This document shows positions 1-6,698 of a stretch of DNA of 12,663 bases, one piece after another; position 1 is the stretch's first letter; the number at the start of each line of letters is the position of its first letter. Made by a program: the position numbers and the translations under genes. Location of the stretch: assembly GCA_002862965.1 (NCBI GenBank), contig PKCW01000014.1, forward strand, positions 1 through 12,663. The letters are read 5' to 3'. Under the pieces are notes generated by a model, which saw only the letters and a program-made list of their open reading frames with translations, did not search any database and had not been told where the DNA came from. The stretch comes from Pseudomonadota bacterium (GTDB lineage Bacteria > Pseudomonadota > Gammaproteobacteria > UBA5335).

Positions 1-957
1 CAACAGCCAGCAGGGCAGCGCCCAGGCCAGCAGGAACCGCGCGGCGGGCTCGGCGCGGGCGCGCCAGCAGGCCGCCAGACCCGGCGCCAGCAGCAGCACC
101 GCGGGCCAGAGCGTCAGGGGCGTCAGCAGCAGATGCGTGCCCGGCGGCGCGCCATGCGATTCCTGCCCGCGCGCCGCCTTGGCGAGCAGATCGCGCGCCA
201 CGGCGTCGTGCCAGAACGCGCCGTCGCTCGCCCGGTGGATGGCCCATAGCCAGGGCAGCACCAGCACGGCGAACCACAGCGCGCCCCAGCCCGGCCGCAG
301 CGCGCGCCACAGCCGCGCATCGCGGTCGGCCAGCGCGAGGGTGAGCACCGTGAGCACCGACACCAGCAGGGCGATCGGCCCCTTCACCAGCAGCGCGGCG
401 GCCTGCGCCATCCAGAATCCCTGCACCGCCGGCCAGGGCGCAGCACGACCCGCCCGACGGGCCTGATAGATGACCCACAGTGCCGCCTGGGCCGCCACCA
501 CCAGCGCCAGCAGGACGGCATCGGTCTTGGCCAGCCGGGCTTCCACGCCCAGCAGCACGGTCAGCGCGAGCAGCGCGCCGGCGCGCCAGCCCGTACCGGG
601 CGCGCCCATGCGTTCCCCCAGCCGCGCCGTCAGGGCCACGGCCGCCAGCGCCCCCAACAGCGACGGCAGGCGATACGGCCAGACGGGATTGTCCCAGCCC
701 GCGCCGGCCAGTCGCGCCGCGGCGGCCTGCAGCCAGTAGATGCCGGCCGGCTTGTTGAGCCGGGCCTGTTCCTGGAAACGGATGTGCAGGTAGTCGCCGT
801 CTTCCAGCATCTGCCGGCTGGCCTGGGCAAAGCGCGATTCGTCCCGATCGGTGGGTGGCAGGCTGAAGAAGCCGGGCAGGAACAGCGCCAGCGCGCCCAA
901 CGACAGCAGCAGCCGGGCCACAGCGGCGCGCAGGAATGGATCGGGCGGGACAGGCAT
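1..957 (-). CDS. ArnT/PMT_2-like membrane glycosyltransferase, C-terminus cut by window edge
   Basis: An open frame of 319 codons runs from ATG (complement of 955-957) off the left edge. Residues about 13-33 form a first membrane helix. They are followed by a periplasmic-loop acidic pair (DRDE, D39/E40) and an N-K-P-AGIYW segment near residues 68-74. This is the N-terminal signature of PMT_2/ArnT-type GT-C enzymes, which move a sugar from a polyprenyl-phosphate carrier to lipid A or another envelope acceptor at the periplasmic face. Further hydrophobic stretches and a 'KTDAVLLA' and 'VKGPIALL' pattern fit the family. AAGG lies 5 nt before the ATG; an in-frame GTG four codons upstream (967-969) is the alternative start. 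Transcription diverges from the glycosyltransferase at 1039. The family call is firm; the donor and acceptor are unknown. Confidence 0.85.
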   Translation of the reverse strand, partial: MPVPPDPFLRAAVARLLLSLGALALFLPGFFSLPPTDRDESRFAQASRQMLEDGDYLHIRFQEQARLNKPAGIYWLQAAAARLAGAGWDNPVWPYRLPSLLGALAAVALTARLGERMGAPGTGWRAGALLALTVLLGVEARLAKTDAVLLALVVAAQAALWVIYQARRAGRAAPWPAVQGFWMAQAAALLVKGPIALLVSVLTVLTLALADRDARLWRALRPGWGALWFAVLVLPWLWAIHRASDGAFWHDAVARDLLAKAARGQESHGAPPGTHLLLTPLTLWPAVLLLAPGLAACWRARAEPAARFLLAWALPCWLL

Positions 958-1038
958 GGCGGCCTTCACGGAATCGTCGCGAAAGCCCGTTAGCCTATCG
1001 CTTCCATGTGAAAGGCCGATGACTCGACAAGCGACCCC
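958..1038. promoter_or_regulatory. divergent intergenic spacer between two glycosyltransferase genes
   Basis: This 81-bp gap separates two genes that point away from each other, so it should hold both promoters unless the right gene is expressed differently. I could not find a convincing -35/-10 pair with normal spacing on either strand. No strong Shine-Dalgarno precedes the ATG at 1039. The regulatory role is inferred from position only. Confidence 0.4.
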
Positions 1039-2514
1039 ATGCAAGCTGCGCCACGCCCCGTCTCGCGCGCCCGGGCCCCGACCGGCGCCTCGTTCGTGCT
1101 GGGCGTCATCGCCCTGCTGACCGCCCTGCGCATCGCGCTGCTCGTGGCCTCGCCGCTGGATCTGTTCGTGGACGAGGCGCAGTACTGGCTGTGGTCCACT
1201 CAGCCGGCCGCCGGCTATTACTCCAAGCCGCCGCTGATCGCCTGGCTGATCGCGCTCACCACCCGCCTTGCCGGGGACGGCGAATGGGCCGTGCGCCTCG
1301 CCTCGCCGCTGCTGCATGCCGGCACGGCGGGCTTCATCCTGCTCGCCGGCCGGGCGCTCTACGACGCGCGCACCGGGGCCGCCGCCGCCCTCGTCTACCT
1401 CACCCTGCCGGCCGTCGGCTTTTCCAGCCTGCTCATCTCGACCGATGCGCCCCTGCTGTTCTTCTGGAGCGCCGCGCTTTATGCCCTGATCGAGGCCGAG
1501 CGGCGCGGCGGCCTCTGGTGGCCGGCGCTGGGACTGGCGCTGGGGCTGGGCCTGCTCGCCAAGTACGCCATGGCGTTTTTCCTGCTCGGCTGGCTGGGGC
1601 ATGCGCTGAGCGGCGGCCGCACGTCCCGGCGCGGCGCGGCGCTGGCCCTGATCGTCGCGGGCGCCTGCTATGCGCCCAACCTCGTCTGGAACGCCATCCA
1701 TCAGTTCGTCAGCTACCGGCACACCGGCGCGGACGCCGAGCTGGGCGGCGCGGGTCTGCATCCGGGCGCGCTGCTCGGCTTCCTCGCCAGCCAGGCCGCG
1801 CTGCTGGGGCCGGGGGTGTTTCTCGGCCTCGTCATGGCGCTGCGTCCGCCCGCCGATCCCGGCATTCGGCGCTTGCTCTGGTTCACCGCGCCGGTGCTGG
1901 TCTTTTACCTGGCGCTGGCCGCGATCGCCGGCGCCAATGCCAACTGGGCGGTGAGCGCCTACGTGACCGGGTCGATCCTCGCGGCGCGGGGCCTCCTGGC
2001 CTGCCGCTGGCGGCCGGCGCTGCGCACGGCGCTGGCGCTGAACGTCCTCCTGGGGCTGGCGCTGGCCGGCGCCGTGCTGCGCTGGGGTGACGACGATGCC
2101 CGCTTCCCGCTGCGCGCCGATCCGTTCAAGCGGCTGCGCGGCTGGGAGGCGCTGGGCCGCGAGGTTGCCCCCTGGCGCCAGCGCTATCCCGCCGATTGCG
2201 TGCTGGTCGCGGATCGCGCCACCGCCGCCGCCATGGCCTACTACGCCGTGCCGCGGCCCGCGCCAATCGTCAAGTGGCATCCGCCCGGCCCGATTCGCGA
2301 TCACTTCGATCTCACCCGTGACCTTGCGCACGCCGCCTGTCCCGCCTGGCTGCTGATCGGTTCCCCCGCGCAGACGGCCGCCATCCTGCCCCATTTCGCC
2401 CATGTCGAATCGCTGGGCGGGGCATTGCAGCCCCAAGGCGGCCGGGCGCGCATCCACGCGCTCTATCGCCTGCAGGGCTTTACCGGCTACCCCGCCCGGA
2501 GCGACGCACCATGA
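1039..2514 (+). CDS. PMT_2 (GT39/GT83-type) membrane glycosyltransferase
   Basis: The protein has 491 residues. A first membrane helix (about 19-38) is followed by the catalytic-loop motif VDEAQYW (D45/E46) and a GYYSKPPLIAWL segment (59-70) with K63-P64-P65. Both are hallmarks of the PMT_2 branch of GT-C transferases that use polyprenyl-phosphate sugars at the periplasmic membrane face. Many hydrophobic helices continue to about residue 348. A C-terminal soluble part of about 140 residues (from W349) is probably periplasmic. The ATG is chosen because an in-frame stop lies at 1009-1011 and no other start lies between. Its TGA overlaps the ATG of the PAP2 gene (ATGA), so the two are probably translationally coupled. 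It is similar in type to the divergent gene at 1-957 and may be a paralogue. Likely roles are glycosylation of lipid A, teichoic-like polymers or proteins; the sequence does not decide. Confidence 0.85.
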   Translation: MQAAPRPVSRARAPTGASFVLGVIALLTALRIALLVASPLDLFVDEAQYWLWSTQPAAGYYSKPPLIAWLIALTTRLAGDGEWAVRLASPLLHAGTAGFILLAGRALYDARTGAAAALVYLTLPAVGFSSLLISTDAPLLFFWSAALYALIEAERRGGLWWPALGLALGLGLLAKYAMAFFLLGWLGHALSGGRTSRRGAALALIVAGACYAPNLVWNAIHQFVSYRHTGADAELGGAGLHPGALLGFLASQAALLGPGVFLGLVMALRPPADPGIRRLLWFTAPVLVFYLALAAIAGANANWAVSAYVTGSILAARGLLACRWRPALRTALALNVLLGLALAGAVLRWGDDDARFPLRADPFKRLRGWEALGREVAPWRQRYPADCVLVADRATAAAMAYYAVPRPAPIVKWHPPGPIRDHFDLTRDLAHAACPAWLLIGSPAQTAAILPHFAHVESLGGALQPQGGRARIHALYRLQGFTGYPARSDAP

Positions 2515-3221
2515 ACCGGAGCCTGCCCGTCTATCCCGCGCTGTGTCTCGGCCTCGTGCTGGGCGTCCTGTTCTGGCGCTGGCCCGCGCTCGACCTGTGG
2601 ACGGCGCGCCAGTTCTACCTCGCCCCGCGCGAGTTCTGGTGGACCGATCTGCCCATCAGCCTCTGGCAGAAGCGCGGCGTGCGCCTCGCCGGCGCCGGGG
2701 CGCTGCTGGTCTTCCTGATCGGCCTGATGCGTACCCGCGCCGGCGGCCGGTGGCGGGGACTGCCTCGGCGCGGCTGGCTCTATCTGCTGCTGGCACTGCT
2801 GGTCGGGCCCGGACTCATCGTCAATCTGGGCCTGAAGGAACACTGGGGCCGGGCGCGGCCGAGCTATGTCGCCGAGTTCGGCGGCCCGCAGCGCTATACG
2901 CCGCCGCTCGCCCCCACGCACGAATGCGACAGCAACTGCGGCTTCGTCAGCGGCGATGCGGCGCTGGCCTTTTTCCTCATGGCCGGTGCCTTCGTCGATC
3001 CGCGCCGCCGTCGCGCCTGGCTGCTCGCCGGACTCGCGGCGGGCGGCACGATCGGCTTCTGGCGCATGGCGGCGGGCGGGCATTTCCTCAGCGACATCGT
3101 GTTCGCCGGCCTCGTGGTCTACGGCACCTGCGCCCTGCTGGCGAAGGCGATGCGTCCCGTGGCGGCGCTTCTTGATGCGGATCAAGCCCCCGCAGCACCG
3201 CCCCACGCACACTTTCCCTGA
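2511..3221 (+). CDS. PAP2-superfamily membrane lipid phosphatase
   Basis: The protein has 236 residues with several membrane helices. All three PAP2 phosphatase motifs are present in order. The first is K-x6-RP (K109 to R116-P117). The second is the SGH-type motif, here SGD (147-149). The third is R-x5-H-x3-D (R185, H191, D195), with H191 the expected nucleophile. SGD in place of SGH is a variation I associate with LpxE-like and other bacterial PAP2 members. The enzyme should remove a phosphate from a lipid phosphate or pyrophosphate, such as undecaprenyl-PP, phosphatidylglycerol phosphate or lipid A 1-phosphate, facing the periplasm. It overlaps the upstream glycosyltransferase by 4 bp, suggesting that one trims the lipid and the other decorates it, or that the phosphatase recycles the carrier. 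The exact substrate is not determinable. Confidence 0.85.
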   Translation: MNRSLPVYPALCLGLVLGVLFWRWPALDLWTARQFYLAPREFWWTDLPISLWQKRGVRLAGAGALLVFLIGLMRTRAGGRWRGLPRRGWLYLLLALLVGPGLIVNLGLKEHWGRARPSYVAEFGGPQRYTPPLAPTHECDSNCGFVSGDAALAFFLMAGAFVDPRRRRAWLLAGLAAGGTIGFWRMAAGGHFLSDIVFAGLVVYGTCALLAKAMRPVAALLDADQAPAAPPHAHFP

Positions 3222-3242
3222 CACCGGATCTTGGACCATCAC

Positions 3243-3248
3243 GAGGAG
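3243..3248 (+). promoter_or_regulatory. ribosome binding site fixing the NosL-like start
   Basis: GAGGAG sits 7 nt before the ATG at 3256. The frame stays open far upstream (to about 2866) through the PAP2 gene, so this site and the signal peptide that follows it decide the start. Confidence 0.75.
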
Positions 3249-3255
3249 ACCATCG

Positions 3256-3711
3256 ATGCGAATCAGGCACTGGATCATGGGATTGGCCTTGGCATGCGGC
3301 TTGGCGGCCGGCGCTCCGGGCATGGCGCTGGCCGCGCAGGGGACCGACGAACCCGCGACCTGCGGCATGTGCGGCAAGGAAATGACCAACGCGCACGTGG
3401 GCTTCGTGCTCGTCCAGCCCGACGGCAAGGAAGAACGCCTGGGCTGCGCCGGCTGCGGTCTGGCGATGCTCAAAGACGCGCCCAAAGGCGTGAAAGCCCG
3501 GACGCTGGACTTCCTGCGCGGGGATGAAATCGACGCCCGCGCTGCCTATTATGTGCGTGGATCGAGCTTCACCGCCTGCTGCGAGCCGTCCTTCCTGGCG
3601 TTCGCCAAGAAAGACGAGGCCGAGCGCTTCGCCAAGGGCTTCGGCGGCAAGGTGCTGGATTTCGAAGCCGCCTTCCAGGCCGTCCACGCCGCCCATCACC
3701 ACGGGAAATGA
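3256..3711 (+). CDS. exported NosL-family-like Cys/Met-rich protein
   Basis: The protein has 151 residues. Residues 1-27 are a Sec signal peptide (basic MRIRH, hydrophobic core, ALA cleavage before A27). The mature part opens with CGMCGKEM (36-43), then CAGC (64-67) and a C108-C109 pair. It ends with the segment PSFLAFAKK...EAERFAKGFGGKV followed by a His-rich tail (HAAHHHGK). The CxMC...M motif and the 'F-A-GG-V' ending resemble NosL, a periplasmic Cu(I)-binding accessory of nitrous oxide reductase. No lipobox is evident, unlike classic NosL lipoproteins, and no other nos gene is in the window. It is therefore more safely a NosL-domain metal-binding protein. It lies 34 bp after the PAP2 gene and may share its transcript. 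Confidence 0.7.
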   Translation: MRIRHWIMGLALACGLAAGAPGMALAAQGTDEPATCGMCGKEMTNAHVGFVLVQPDGKEERLGCAGCGLAMLKDAPKGVKARTLDFLRGDEIDARAAYYVRGSSFTACCEPSFLAFAKKDEAERFAKGFGGKVLDFEAAFQAVHAAHHHGK

Positions 3712-3728
3712 GCCTTCGGGTGCCGATC

Positions 3729-3754
3729 TTCGGGGCGGCGACCATCGCCCCGGA
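3729..3754 (+). terminator. GC-rich hairpin after the NosL-like gene
   Basis: CGGGGCG pairs with CGCCCCG across an 8-nt loop, extended by a T-G wobble and a T-A pair to 9 bp. There is no T-run after it, so it is a weak or Rho-assisted terminator at best. It could also be an RNA structure in the leader of the next gene, which starts at 3767. Confidence 0.35.
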
Positions 3755-3766
3755 GATCGGTGACCC

Positions 3767-4051
3767 ATGTCCGAATCGCCCCCATCCCCGCCGTCCGAAT
3801 CCGCACCCGGCGCCATCGAGCGCCACCGCCGCAAATGGTGGGTCCTCGGCATCGGCCTGCTCGCGCTCGCCTTCTACCGCAGCCTTCAGCCCCTGCCCGC
3901 CAGCCCCAGCGGCACCTTCTGGCCGCCCGACGGCAACGCCCTGCCCGAAGTCGTCCTCGCCCGCCTCGTCGGGCTGGCCTGCATCGCGATCGGCGCCTGG
4001 GGCAGCAAACGCCACCTCGACCGCCTGCTGCGGCTGTCGCGGCGACGCTGA
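3767..4051 (+). CDS. small two-helix membrane protein, unknown function
   Basis: The protein has 94 residues. A Pro/Ser-rich N-terminus (1-17) and a basic patch (ERHRRKWW) precede a hydrophobic helix at about 24-37. A loop with WPPDGNALPEV follows, then a second helix at about 65-78 and a very basic tail (KRHLDRLLRLSRRR). The two basic ends predict both termini in the cytoplasm. No family is recognised. Two longer frames overlap this stretch (3708-4349 and 3760-4608), but their translations are Arg/Pro/Ala-rich and low complexity and they run into the methyltransferase. This frame gives sensible membrane topology. The upstream GGAG is distant (about 11 nt), so the start is moderately sure. 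Confidence 0.6.
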   Translation: MSESPPSPPSESAPGAIERHRRKWWVLGIGLLALAFYRSLQPLPASPSGTFWPPDGNALPEVVLARLVGLACIAIGAWGSKRHLDRLLRLSRRR

Positions 4052-4172
4052 ACGCGCGCCGCGGGATCGGCGCGGCTTTCCAGAGAGGCGAAAAGCGTTT
4101 CGCACAGGCAAAATCGTGCCTTGGCCGCGCAGCGCCTTGCCCGGCACGATACGATTCCCCCTACCCGGACAC

Positions 4173-4176
4173 AGGA
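4173..4176 (+). promoter_or_regulatory. ribosome binding site deciding the mod start
   Basis: AGGA lies 7 nt before the ATG at 4184. The frame is open from 4121, but the 21 extra codons there have no comparable site. The translation MPVLNWIGKE from 4184 matches how type III Mod proteins usually begin. Confidence 0.65.
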
Positions 4177-4183
4177 TTTTTTC

Positions 4184-5965
4184 ATGCCCGTGCTCAACTG
4201 GATCGGCAAGGAAGCCGTCGTCCGGCACCACAAGGACGTGCCGTTCCGCCTGCTGGAGCCGGTGCCGGCGCTGTCGTGCGGCGATGCCGACGGCGGCGCC
4301 GATGCGCCCGGCAACCTCATCGTGCAGGGCGACAACCTGCACGCGCTGAAAGCCCTGCTGCCGCGCTACGCGGGCCAGGTGAAGTGCATCTACATCGACC
4401 CGCCCTACAACACCGGCAACGAGGGCTGGGCCTACAACGACAACGTCAACAGCCCGGAGATTCGCCGCTGGCTGGGCGAGGTGGTCGGCCGCGAGGGCGA
4501 GACGCTGGACCGCCACGACCGCTGGTTGTGCATGATGTATCCGCGGCTGGTGCTGCTGCGGCAGTTTTTGCGCGAGGACGGGGCGATTTTCGTTTCCATC
4601 GACGATAACGAGGTAGCGACGCTGCGGCTGCTGATGGATGAGATTTTCGGGGCTGAAAACTTCGCTGCCACGTTTATTTGGGAGAAGCGCACCACTAGAG
4701 AGAACCGTCGAGTCTTTTCCTTCAGTCACGATTACGTGTTGTGCTACGCACGAAGACTCCCACTTTTCGAGAAAACCAGGGGTGAGCTGCCTTTGAGCCA
4801 AGAAGCGAGAGATCGGCACAAGAATCCCGACAACGATCCGCGCGGGGCATGGCAGTCAGTTTCTCTGAACGCTCAAGCGGGACACGGAACGGCTGCCCAG
4901 TTTTACTCAATATCAACACCAAGCGGACGAGTTCTGAATCCACCGCAAGGCAGATGCTGGATCGTAACCAAGCCGCGGTTTGAAGAACTCGTCGCCGACA
5001 ATCGCATCTACTTCGGCCCCAACGGAAACAACGTACCTCGCCAGAAGAAGTTTTTAGGAGAGGTGAGTCGCGGCTTGACGCCGCATACTCTTTGGCAAGC
5101 TAAAGAAGTCGGAACTACAGATTCAGCAACGAAGTCGGTACTTGAAATTATGGGGACAAGCGCATCGTTCGATACACCCAAATCGATTGATCTGATCCAG
5201 CGCATCCTGCAAATCGCCACCGACACCGACTCGCTGGTGCTCGACAGCTTCGCCGGCTCCGGCACCACCGGCCATGCGGTGCTCAAGCAGAACGCCGAGG
5301 ACGGCGGCAACCGCCGCTTCATCCTGGTCGAAATGGACGAAAACATTGCGCAGAACGTCACTGCCGAGCGCGTGCGGCGCGTGGCGCAGGGCTACGCGCG
5401 CGGCCAGGCCACGCTCCCGGCTCCCGCCAGCGGGAGCGGGGCTGGGGATGAGGGCGTCACCGGCAGCGCCGATGAAGAGGCCCTCACCCCGGCCCTCTCC
5501 CAAGGGGAGAGGGAGAAAAATCGGGTGCCGGGCCTGGGCGGCGGCTTCCAGTTCTGCCGGCTGTCGGCGGAGCCGCTGTTCCGTGCCGACGGCGCCATCC
5601 GGCCCGATGTGACGTTTGCGCAACTGGCGGAATTCGTCTGGTTTCTGGAAACCGGCGCCGGTTCCGCGCCCTCGCTTTCCGGGGCCGGAACCGGGCCGGG
5701 CGGTGGGCGCTCGCCGCTGCTGGGCATCCACGCCGGCCGCGCGGTCTATCTGCTCTACAACGGCATCCTGAAGGACCGCTCCGATCTCGGCGGCAATGTG
5801 CTGAACCAGCGCACGCTGGCGCTCTTGAACGCAACGCCGCCGGGCTTTGCCGGGCAGCGCGTGGTGTATGGCGCGCGCACGCGCTTCGATCGGAAAAGAC
5901 TCGCCGCGCTCGGCATCACCTTCCACCAATTGCCTTATGAACTGGCGGTGAAGACGTGGTTCTGA
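4184..5965 (+). CDS. mod: type III restriction-modification methyltransferase subunit Mod
   Basis: The 593-residue protein has the beta-class order of an adenine N6 methyltransferase. DPPYNTG (72-78, motif IV, catalytic) comes first, then a target-recognition segment of about 165-325, a TPKSIDLI motif (331-338, motif X) and FAGSGTT (356-362, motif I, AdoMet binding). VEMDEN (382-387) is the acidic motif II. Mod gives sequence specificity to type III systems and methylates one strand. The res gene lies downstream in the same operon. Two oddities stand out: the recognition segment is AT-richer than its flanks, and residues about 413-444 are encoded by an inserted palindromic repeat that keeps the frame. 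The last 10 bp overlap the kinase gene. The recognition sequence cannot be read from the protein. Confidence 0.93.
   Translation: MPVLNWIGKEAVVRHHKDVPFRLLEPVPALSCGDADGGADAPGNLIVQGDNLHALKALLPRYAGQVKCIYIDPPYNTGNEGWAYNDNVNSPEIRRWLGEVVGREGETLDRHDRWLCMMYPRLVLLRQFLREDGAIFVSIDDNEVATLRLLMDEIFGAENFAATFIWEKRTTRENRRVFSFSHDYVLCYARRLPLFEKTRGELPLSQEARDRHKNPDNDPRGAWQSVSLNAQAGHGTAAQFYSISTPSGRVLNPPQGRCWIVTKPRFEELVADNRIYFGPNGNNVPRQKKFLGEVSRGLTPHTLWQAKEVGTTDSATKSVLEIMGTSASFDTPKSIDLIQRILQIATDTDSLVLDSFAGSGTTGHAVLKQNAEDGGNRRFILVEMDENIAQNVTAERVRRVAQGYARGQATLPAPASGSGAGDEGVTGSADEEALTPALSQGEREKNRVPGLGGGFQFCRLSAEPLFRADGAIRPDVTFAQLAEFVWFLETGAGSAPSLSGAGTGPGGGRSPLLGIHAGRAVYLLYNGILKDRSDLGGNVLNQRTLALLNATPPGFAGQRVVYGARTRFDRKRLAALGITFHQLPYELAVKTWF
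5420..5514. repeat. inverted pair of short palindromic repeats inserted in frame in mod
   Basis: The two copies begin GCCCTCAyCCC and face each other. The right copy reads + from 5480 and has CCCTCTCCC (5493-5501) pairing with GGGAGAGGG (5505-5513). The left copy reads - from 5455 and has a CGCTCCCG-type hairpin (7-bp stem, 5420-5426 with 5431-5437). The translated right copy is the familiar LTPALSQGERE peptide, which marks a dispersed intergenic repeat of many proteobacteria. Here it lies inside a coding region, adds about 32 codons and leaves the frame open. It falls between the motif I/II region and the C-terminal part of Mod, probably a tolerant loop. Confidence 0.8.
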
Positions 5966-6483
5966 CGGCGCCCAAGGTCATCGTCATCGCCGGACCCAAT
6001 GGCGCGGGGAAAACCACCTTTGCGCGCGAGTTTCTGCCCAATGAGGCGGCCTGCCCGGTCTTCATCAATGCAGACCTCATCGCCGCGGGGTTGGCGCCCT
6101 TCGCCCCGGAGCGCGCCGCCGTGCAGGCGGCCCGACTCATGCTGGACGCGATGGCCCGGCATTTCGCCGCCCGCGAGAGCTTCGCGTTCGAGACCACGTT
6201 GTCCGGCCGCGTGTATCTGCGCTGGATAAAGCGCTGGCAGGCGGCCGGCTACACGGTCGAGCTGATCTTTCTGCAACTCAATTCCCCCGACGAGGCGATC
6301 GCCCGTGTCGCCCAGCGGGTGAAGCAGGGCGGTCACGACATACCGCCCGACACCATCCGCCGGCGCTTCGCAGCGGGGCGGGAGAACTTTCACCGGCTCT
6401 ACGCACCCGTGGTCGACGCCTGGGTGCTTTACGACAACGCCGGGGCGCAACCACGATTGTTGGACTGGAGCGAAAAACCATGA
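5956..6483 (+). CDS. zeta-toxin-like (COG4185) P-loop kinase
   Basis: The protein has 175 residues and uses a GTG start 10 bp inside the end of mod. It has a Walker A motif GPNGAGKTT (13-21), N-A-D (38-40) at the place of the zeta substrate/catalytic Asp, and FETTLSG (78-84). Next come the RVxxRVxxGGHDIP stretch (117-130), RRRF (135-138) and a terminal YDN (159-161). This motif set is that of the COG4185/zeta-toxin family, whose characterised members phosphorylate UDP-N-acetylglucosamine and related sugars and act as toxins. The protein ends in ATGA shared with the next gene, which encodes a small antitoxin-like protein. Toxicity and substrate are inferred from family; some COG4185 members may have other roles. 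Confidence 0.85.
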   Translation: MVLTAPKVIVIAGPNGAGKTTFAREFLPNEAACPVFINADLIAAGLAPFAPERAAVQAARLMLDAMARHFAARESFAFETTLSGRVYLRWIKRWQAAGYTVELIFLQLNSPDEAIARVAQRVKQGGHDIPPDTIRRRFAAGRENFHRLYAPVVDAWVLYDNAGAQPRLLDWSEKP

Positions 6484-6698
6484 GCCTGCGACCTCTGGAC
6501 GGCGCCCGCCATGCGGACATTCCGGCTTCTTACGAGGCGTTGAAACGGGCCGCGCGCCGCGCGCGGGAGGTGGCGCGCCAGACCGGGACGCTGCTCGTCA
6601 TCGGCGAAGACGGCCAGCTCCGGCTGATCGCGCCGCCACCCGAGTCCGCGGCTGCAAGCGTCAACGAAGCCGCCTCCCGCTACGGGGAAGACGCATGA
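6480..6698 (+). CDS. small antitoxin-like partner of the zeta-like kinase
   Basis: The protein has 72 residues and overlaps its neighbours by 4 bp on both sides (ATGA at 6480 and at 6695). A basic amphipathic helix (about 17-35, EALKRAARRAREVARQTG) leads into a short beta-hairpin (TGTLLVIGEDGQLRLIAP, 35-52). A Pro/Ala-rich acidic tail (53-72) completes it. From memory, small proteins of this layout (helix, then 'TGT-LVV--DG-L--I-P') often sit next to COG4185 kinases and are annotated as antitoxins or hypotheticals; I could not check this. No DNA-binding motif is evident. The size, position and strict coupling support a partner role for the kinase. The usual epsilon-zeta order (antitoxin first) is reversed here. 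Confidence 0.65.
   Translation: MSLRPLDGARHADIPASYEALKRAARRAREVARQTGTLLVIGEDGQLRLIAPPPESAAASVNEAASRYGEDA

Noticed and set aside
2487..3485. A 332-codon minus-strand frame across the PAP2 gene
   Set aside because: No motifs; the plus strand carries all three PAP2 motifs and a coupled start.
3760..4608. A 282-codon plus-strand frame overlapping the 94-residue gene and the start of mod
   Set aside because: Arg/Pro/Ala-rich low-complexity protein; it overlaps the DPPY region of mod in another frame.
3569..4819. A 416-codon minus-strand frame across the NosL-like, small membrane and mod genes
   Set aside because: Low-complexity Arg/Ala/Gly-rich translation without motifs, opposite three better-supported plus-strand genes.
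5658..5694. Inverted repeat CCGGTTCC...GGAACCGG in mod
   Set aside because: An 8-bp repeat with a 21-bp gap in very GC-rich coding DNA; it does not resemble the dispersed repeat and may be chance.
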